A stretch of 48,417 nucleotides of DNA, from the NCBI GenBank assembly GCA_003249955.1, contig QKHS01000067.1, positions 1 to 48,417 of the forward strand, written 5' to 3'. The notes beneath the pieces are model-generated. The model was not told the origin of the DNA and made no database searches. It worked only from the letters and a program-made list of their open reading frames with translations. This document shows, piece by piece, positions 45,326 to 48,417 of the stretch (position 1 is the stretch's first letter; each line of letters starts with the position of its first letter). This DNA is from Bacteroidales bacterium (lineage in GTDB: Bacteria > Bacteroidota > Bacteroidia > Bacteroidales > ML635J-15). A program made the translations under genes and the position numbers.

Positions 45326-47149
45326 TTATTTAACAACGTTGAATTTGAAAACTTCAGCGTTAACTCTTACGAAATAAGTTCCGTTAGCTAAGTTACTGAT
45401 ATCAATAGTCTGATTTGCAGAAGCGTTTTCAACATTTGCAACAACAGAACCAACCATGTTAACGATAACGATGTTTGCGTTTTCAGCGTTTTTAACAGTT
45501 ACAACATCAGATGCTGGGTTTGGATAAACTGAAATTTTGCTCATAACATTTGTATTTACAGAAGAAATATTGTCAATTGTAACATCATCAACAGCTAATT
45601 GATAACCATCAGTGTATTCGTAAACAAATGCAATTTTAATAGTTGAGTTCGCATAAGAAGATAAATCTACAGTTACTACTTCAGCGAATTCATTAGTTGG
45701 TTGGCCAGTTGTATAAGTTAAAGCTGGTGTCCATGTTGTTCCATTGAATATGTTAACGTAGAAATTTGTTGAGTAATCATTATCTTGAAAATACCATAAC
45801 ATAAAGTTGAGTGCTTTTTCTGTAGCTGGTAATTGTATTTCTGGAGAAATTAACCAGTTAAAATCAGGAGCAGTATAACCTAATGCTGCTGATTGAGAGC
45901 CAGAGTTAATGTATGTTGCACCATCACCACTGAAACTAGCAGCTGTACATAAGAACCATGTGTTTGTAGTTGGAGGAGTAATTAAGTTAGCACCATTAAT
46001 ACCACCATCAGCAGCTGTGTTATACTGTAATTCCCAGCAACCAAAGTCAGCATCTTCAAAACCATATGAATAAGGGAATGCAGTTATAGCATCACAACCT
46101 CCAAATCCAGAACCACTTAAGCTAATTGCAACATTTCCACCATTTGAGGTAATCTCAAATGAAGTATTTGATGGACCAGCAACAGTTGGAGCAAAGTTAA
46201 ATGTAAAAGTATATTGTTCCCCAGCGCCTAAAGATACAGCACTAGCGTCAAAAGTAGTTGACCAAGGAGCAGATAAAACTGTTGCATCAGAAACTGTAAG
46301 TGTGCCAGTTCCATTATTTGTTAAAGTAAATGTACCTGATGTAGCATTTTCAGTTAAATTAACACTACCAGCAGCCCATGAAGCAGGAGCAATACCAGCA
46401 ACTGGAGTAGTTGGTATTTCAACATTATAAGTAAAATTGTCAAATTCAACCCAGCTACCAGCAGTAAGAGTACCGATATCAAAACCGTTAAAAATACCAA
46501 CGCCAGAAGATGTTAAAAACATGTTAATACTATCTGGAGCAGGAGCACCGTCTTCGTATACCATATCAACAGTAAATGGAATCCAAGTTGTTGACAAATC
46601 TGCAGGACCGAACATCATCATTCCTGAAGCGACAAGAGTACTTGTTCCACCATTAAATGTTTCAACAATAACAAGTGCAGTATCATTGCTTAACAAAGAG
46701 CCACGAACAAAACCGTCAATTGAAGTTAAATGACTGGTATATGGTTCTCCCTGACCTAATGATGTGCCAGCCAATCCACCGATAAAAGCCATACCACCAT
46801 AAAGTGTAGACTCAGTATCACCTAATGCTGAGTACATTGCCATATTACTTTCGAGGTGAATTGAATAAGTGCCGTTTTGAGCTGTTGTAGATTTGTGATT
46901 TGCTACAGCACCATCAATTTGGATAAAACCATTAGGCATCTCACCTAGTCCATAAGCAGAAAGATCTGAATTCCAGTTTTCAAAATCAGCATTTGCTGTT
47001 CCGGTTCCTTTTGCATTGTTAGATGAAAAGTTCGTAGCTTTTAGTCTAACGTGATCTGATTTTAATTGATAATTTTTTAATGTTGATGTCTGTCCAAATA
47101 CTAATCCGGTTACAGACATAATCATTAAACCTAAAATAAATTTTTTCAT
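45326..47149 (-). CDS. Secreted T9SS-sorted protein with choice-of-anchor-like domains
   Basis: 607 aa. Signal peptide MKKFILGLMIMSVTGLVFGQ. Residues about 50-245 form a jelly-roll-like domain typical of Bacteroidota secreted proteins (NADFENWNSDLSAYGLGEMPNG...). An Ig-like stretch (about 250-350, LTENATSGTFTLTNNGTG) resembles ASPM/SPD-2/Hydin or DUF-type beta sandwiches. Next is a cleaved-adhesin/choice-of-anchor J domain (about 353-520; FPYSYGFEDADFGCWELQ, LISPEIQLPA). It ends in a T9SS type A domain (VYPNPASDVVTVKNAENA ... KFNVVK). It shows a different codon preference (CCA, GCT, ACT, GGT more often) from its neighbours and a strong promoter and terminator. That suggests high expression, or transfer. 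The ligand is unknown. Confidence 0.9.
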   Translation of the reverse strand: MKKFILGLMIMSVTGLVFGQTSTLKNYQLKSDHVRLKATNFSSNNAKGTGTANADFENWNSDLSAYGLGEMPNGFIQIDGAVANHKSTTAQNGTYSIHLESNMAMYSALGDTESTLYGGMAFIGGLAGTSLGQGEPYTSHLTSIDGFVRGSLLSNDTALVIVETFNGGTSTLVASGMMMFGPADLSTTWIPFTVDMVYEDGAPAPDSINMFLTSSGVGIFNGFDIGTLTAGSWVEFDNFTYNVEIPTTPVAGIAPASWAAGSVNLTENATSGTFTLTNNGTGTLTVSDATVLSAPWSTTFDASAVSLGAGEQYTFTFNFAPTVAGPSNTSFEITSNGGNVAISLSGSGFGGCDAITAFPYSYGFEDADFGCWELQYNTAADGGINGANLITPPTTNTWFLCTAASFSGDGATYINSGSQSAALGYTAPDFNWLISPEIQLPATEKALNFMLWYFQDNDYSTNFYVNIFNGTTWTPALTYTTGQPTNEFAEVVTVDLSSYANSTIKIAFVYEYTDGYQLAVDDVTIDNISSVNTNVMSKISVYPNPASDVVTVKNAENANIVIVNMVGSVVANVENASANQTIDISNLANGTYFVRVNAEVFKFNVVK

Positions 47150-47202
47150 TTTTTTTAAAGTTTTAATAAATAATTAATTGAAAAATAGTTTATACTCACA
47201 TG

Positions 47203-47232
47203 CAAAGTTATAAATAATAATTATATTTTAAA
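47203..47232 (-). promoter_or_regulatory. Promoter of the 607-aa T9SS protein gene
   Basis: On the minus strand TTTA (47232-47229), 18-base spacer, TAACTTTG (47210-47203), a perfect TAnnTTTG. It predicts a leader of about 47 bases before the ATG at 47149. Confidence 0.65.
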
Positions 47233-47456
47233 TCATTATTTTGTATTTTTTTTAGTAGCTACTAATTTAATAAGAAAGGGGTGTAAGGTGACGGTGTTAT
47301 TTTATATACAATATTAACAAATCTTTCCGTTGTTAAAATGTTTATGTTGTAGTTCTACTCTTTAGATTTCTGTCAAGTATAGCTAAATATAATTTATTTA
47401 TTCTCAAGTTTTTTTTAGCAGATTTAAAAAAGTCTCTTCTTAAATACTAAAAAAAA

Positions 47457-48206
47457 TTACGCTAAATACTTTCTTTTATTAAAGACACTTTGCATTTTCA
47501 TTTTAAATACTCCGAAAATTGCTTCTCCGACAATTCCACCACTCATTTTAGAACTCCCTTTTTGCCGGTCGGTGAAAACAATAGTGACTTCTTCTATTTT
47601 AAAATTGTGAAGCCATGCTTTAAATTTCATTTCAATCTGAAATGCATAACCAACCATTTTAATGTTGTTGAGATTAATTGTTTCAAGAACTTTTCTGTTA
47701 TAACAAACGAAACCGGCTGTAGTATCTGTGAGTTTCATTCCTGTAATAAACCTTACGTACTTTGAGGCTCCGAAAGACAACATAATCCTGCTCATAGGCC
47801 AGTTAACAACATTTACGCCTGTTTTATATCTGGAACCTACTGACATGTCTGCTCCGTTTTTACATGCTTCATATAGTTTAACCAGATCATCAGGGTTATG
47901 GGAAAAATCAGCGTCCATTTCATATATATAGGTATAGTCTTCGGAAAGAGCCCATTTGAATCCTGCTATGTAAGCAGTTCCAAGTCCTGATTTGCCTGAC
48001 CGCTCAAGAATAAACAACTTTTGCGGATATTCTGTCATAAGGTTCTTTACAATTGACGCAGTGCCGTCAGGGGAGCCATCATCCACAACAAGAATATTAA
48101 AAGCGGTATTTTTAAAAGCGGTATTTAATGAAAACACATACCTGATAATAGATTCAATGTTTTCTTTCTCGTTGTATGTCGGAATTATAACAATATTTTC
48201 TTTCAC
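47457..48206 (-). CDS. Family 2 glycosyltransferase, polyprenol-phosphate mannosyltransferase-like
   Basis: 249 aa, GTG start at 48206. GT2 motifs: IIPTYNEKENIESII (N-terminus), VVDDGSPDGT (nucleotide-binding DDGS), MDADFSHNPDDL (DxD metal site), GSRY. The C-terminal TVIFTDRQKGSSKMSG-type stretch (TIVFTDRQKGSSKMSG) is typical of Dpm1-like enzymes, which move mannose or glucose from a nucleotide sugar to polyprenyl phosphate. There is no C-terminal membrane domain. It carries a 5-residue tandem duplication near residues 29-38 (NTAFK NTAFN). The gene stands alone on the minus strand. Confidence 0.9.
   Translation of the reverse strand: MKENIVIIPTYNEKENIESIIRYVFSLNTAFKNTAFNILVVDDGSPDGTASIVKNLMTEYPQKLFILERSGKSGLGTAYIAGFKWALSEDYTYIYEMDADFSHNPDDLVKLYEACKNGADMSVGSRYKTGVNVVNWPMSRIMLSFGASKYVRFITGMKLTDTTAGFVCYNRKVLETINLNNIKMVGYAFQIEMKFKAWLHNFKIEEVTIVFTDRQKGSSKMSGGIVGEAIFGVFKMKMQSVFNKRKYLA
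48097..48126 (-). repeat. 15-bp in-frame tandem duplication in the GT2 gene
   Basis: TTAAAAGCGGTATTT occurs twice in perfect tandem (48097-48111 and 48112-48126), adding five residues between the first helix and the DDGS strand of the enzyme without changing the frame. Confidence 0.9.
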
Positions 48207-48368
48207 TTTTACTGAATTTTTGTTGCGAATATACTCTTAATTTTTGATTTATAACTTTAAATACAAATATTTTATTGTTAAAAACTAAAAAGTAGTAAAT
48301 GTAAAATGCAGATACACAGAGGGTTTTGGTATGGTACGAAAAAAAAGTAAAAAAAAAGTGAAAAAAGT

Positions 48369-48399
48369 TTTGGTAGTAATAAAAAAGTATCTATTTTTG
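48369..48399 (+). promoter_or_regulatory. Outward-facing promoter at the right edge
   Basis: TTTG (48369-48372), 19-base spacer, TATTTTTG (48392-48399, TAnnTTTG), preceded by A-tracts. It reads to the right out of the window, with a predicted start near 48406. The gene it serves is not in the window. No coding frame is seen in 48207-48417. Confidence 0.7.
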
Positions 48400-48417
48400 C
48401 AATCCCAAAACGATGGG

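Noticed and set aside
1-48417. tRNA or rRNA genes, insertion sequences, prophage genes, toxin-antitoxin pairs, defence systems
   Set aside because: I searched by eye for typical motifs and gene products and found none.

Overview
The window looks like chromosomal DNA of a free-living member of the Bacteroidota (Bacteroidales/Marinilabiliales-like is my best guess). The reasons are AT-rich intergenic DNA, promoters of the Bacteroidota type (TTTG, about 19 bases, TAnnTTTG), several secreted proteins with type IX secretion (T9SS) C-terminal sorting domains, HYR, PKD and SprB-like adhesin repeats, a DPP11-type S46 peptidase, and a TonB-dependent receptor. I see no tRNA, rRNA, CRISPR array, insertion sequence or prophage.

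Left part (1-18319, all on the minus strand): a cell-surface and secretion block. A giant secreted protein of at least 2599 residues runs off the left edge. Its second half is an array of about 19 four-cysteine HYR-like repeats of 80 or 82 residues. A 209-aa secreted protein lies 12 bases upstream of it in the same operon. Next come a two-gene unit (an outer-membrane barrel-like protein and a DUF4159 protein) and two paralogous M14 zinc carboxypeptidases. The 1814-aa one carries CUB, PKD, Ig and SprB-like modules and a T9SS sorting domain. The 908-aa one has lost the last 31 residues of its sorting domain to a one-base frameshift.

Middle part (18543-35955, plus strand): mostly housekeeping. 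A DUF2520-kdsC-ubiA-maf operon is followed by DPP11, a ModE-like regulator, two aldehyde dehydrogenases (P5C dehydrogenase and GapN-type), a small membrane protein paired with a TonB receptor, and an operon tgt-lptF/G-carboxyltransferase-biotin carrier that ends at a strong terminator. A small four-helix-bundle protein follows.

Right part (36073-48417): envelope polysaccharide genes come first: a GT-C-like membrane protein, a UDP-glucuronate decarboxylase, and rfbA-rfbC-rfbD without rfbB. Then there is a divergent pair (nucleoside phosphorylase and universal stress protein) with overlapping promoters, two T9SS-sorted secreted proteins whose sorting domains are nearly identical in DNA, and a family 2 glycosyltransferase. 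A promoter at the extreme right reads out of the window.

Taken together, the genes describe a secreted peptidase and adhesin programme (T9SS cargo, peptide and amino-acid use through DPP11 and P5C dehydrogenase) alongside surface-glycan precursor synthesis. The points most worth a second look are the mosaic HYR array, the frameshifted sorting domain, an unnamed ~160-residue module shared by the two carboxypeptidases, and the duplicated sorting domain. No complete, clearly new multi-gene system can be claimed from sequence alone.
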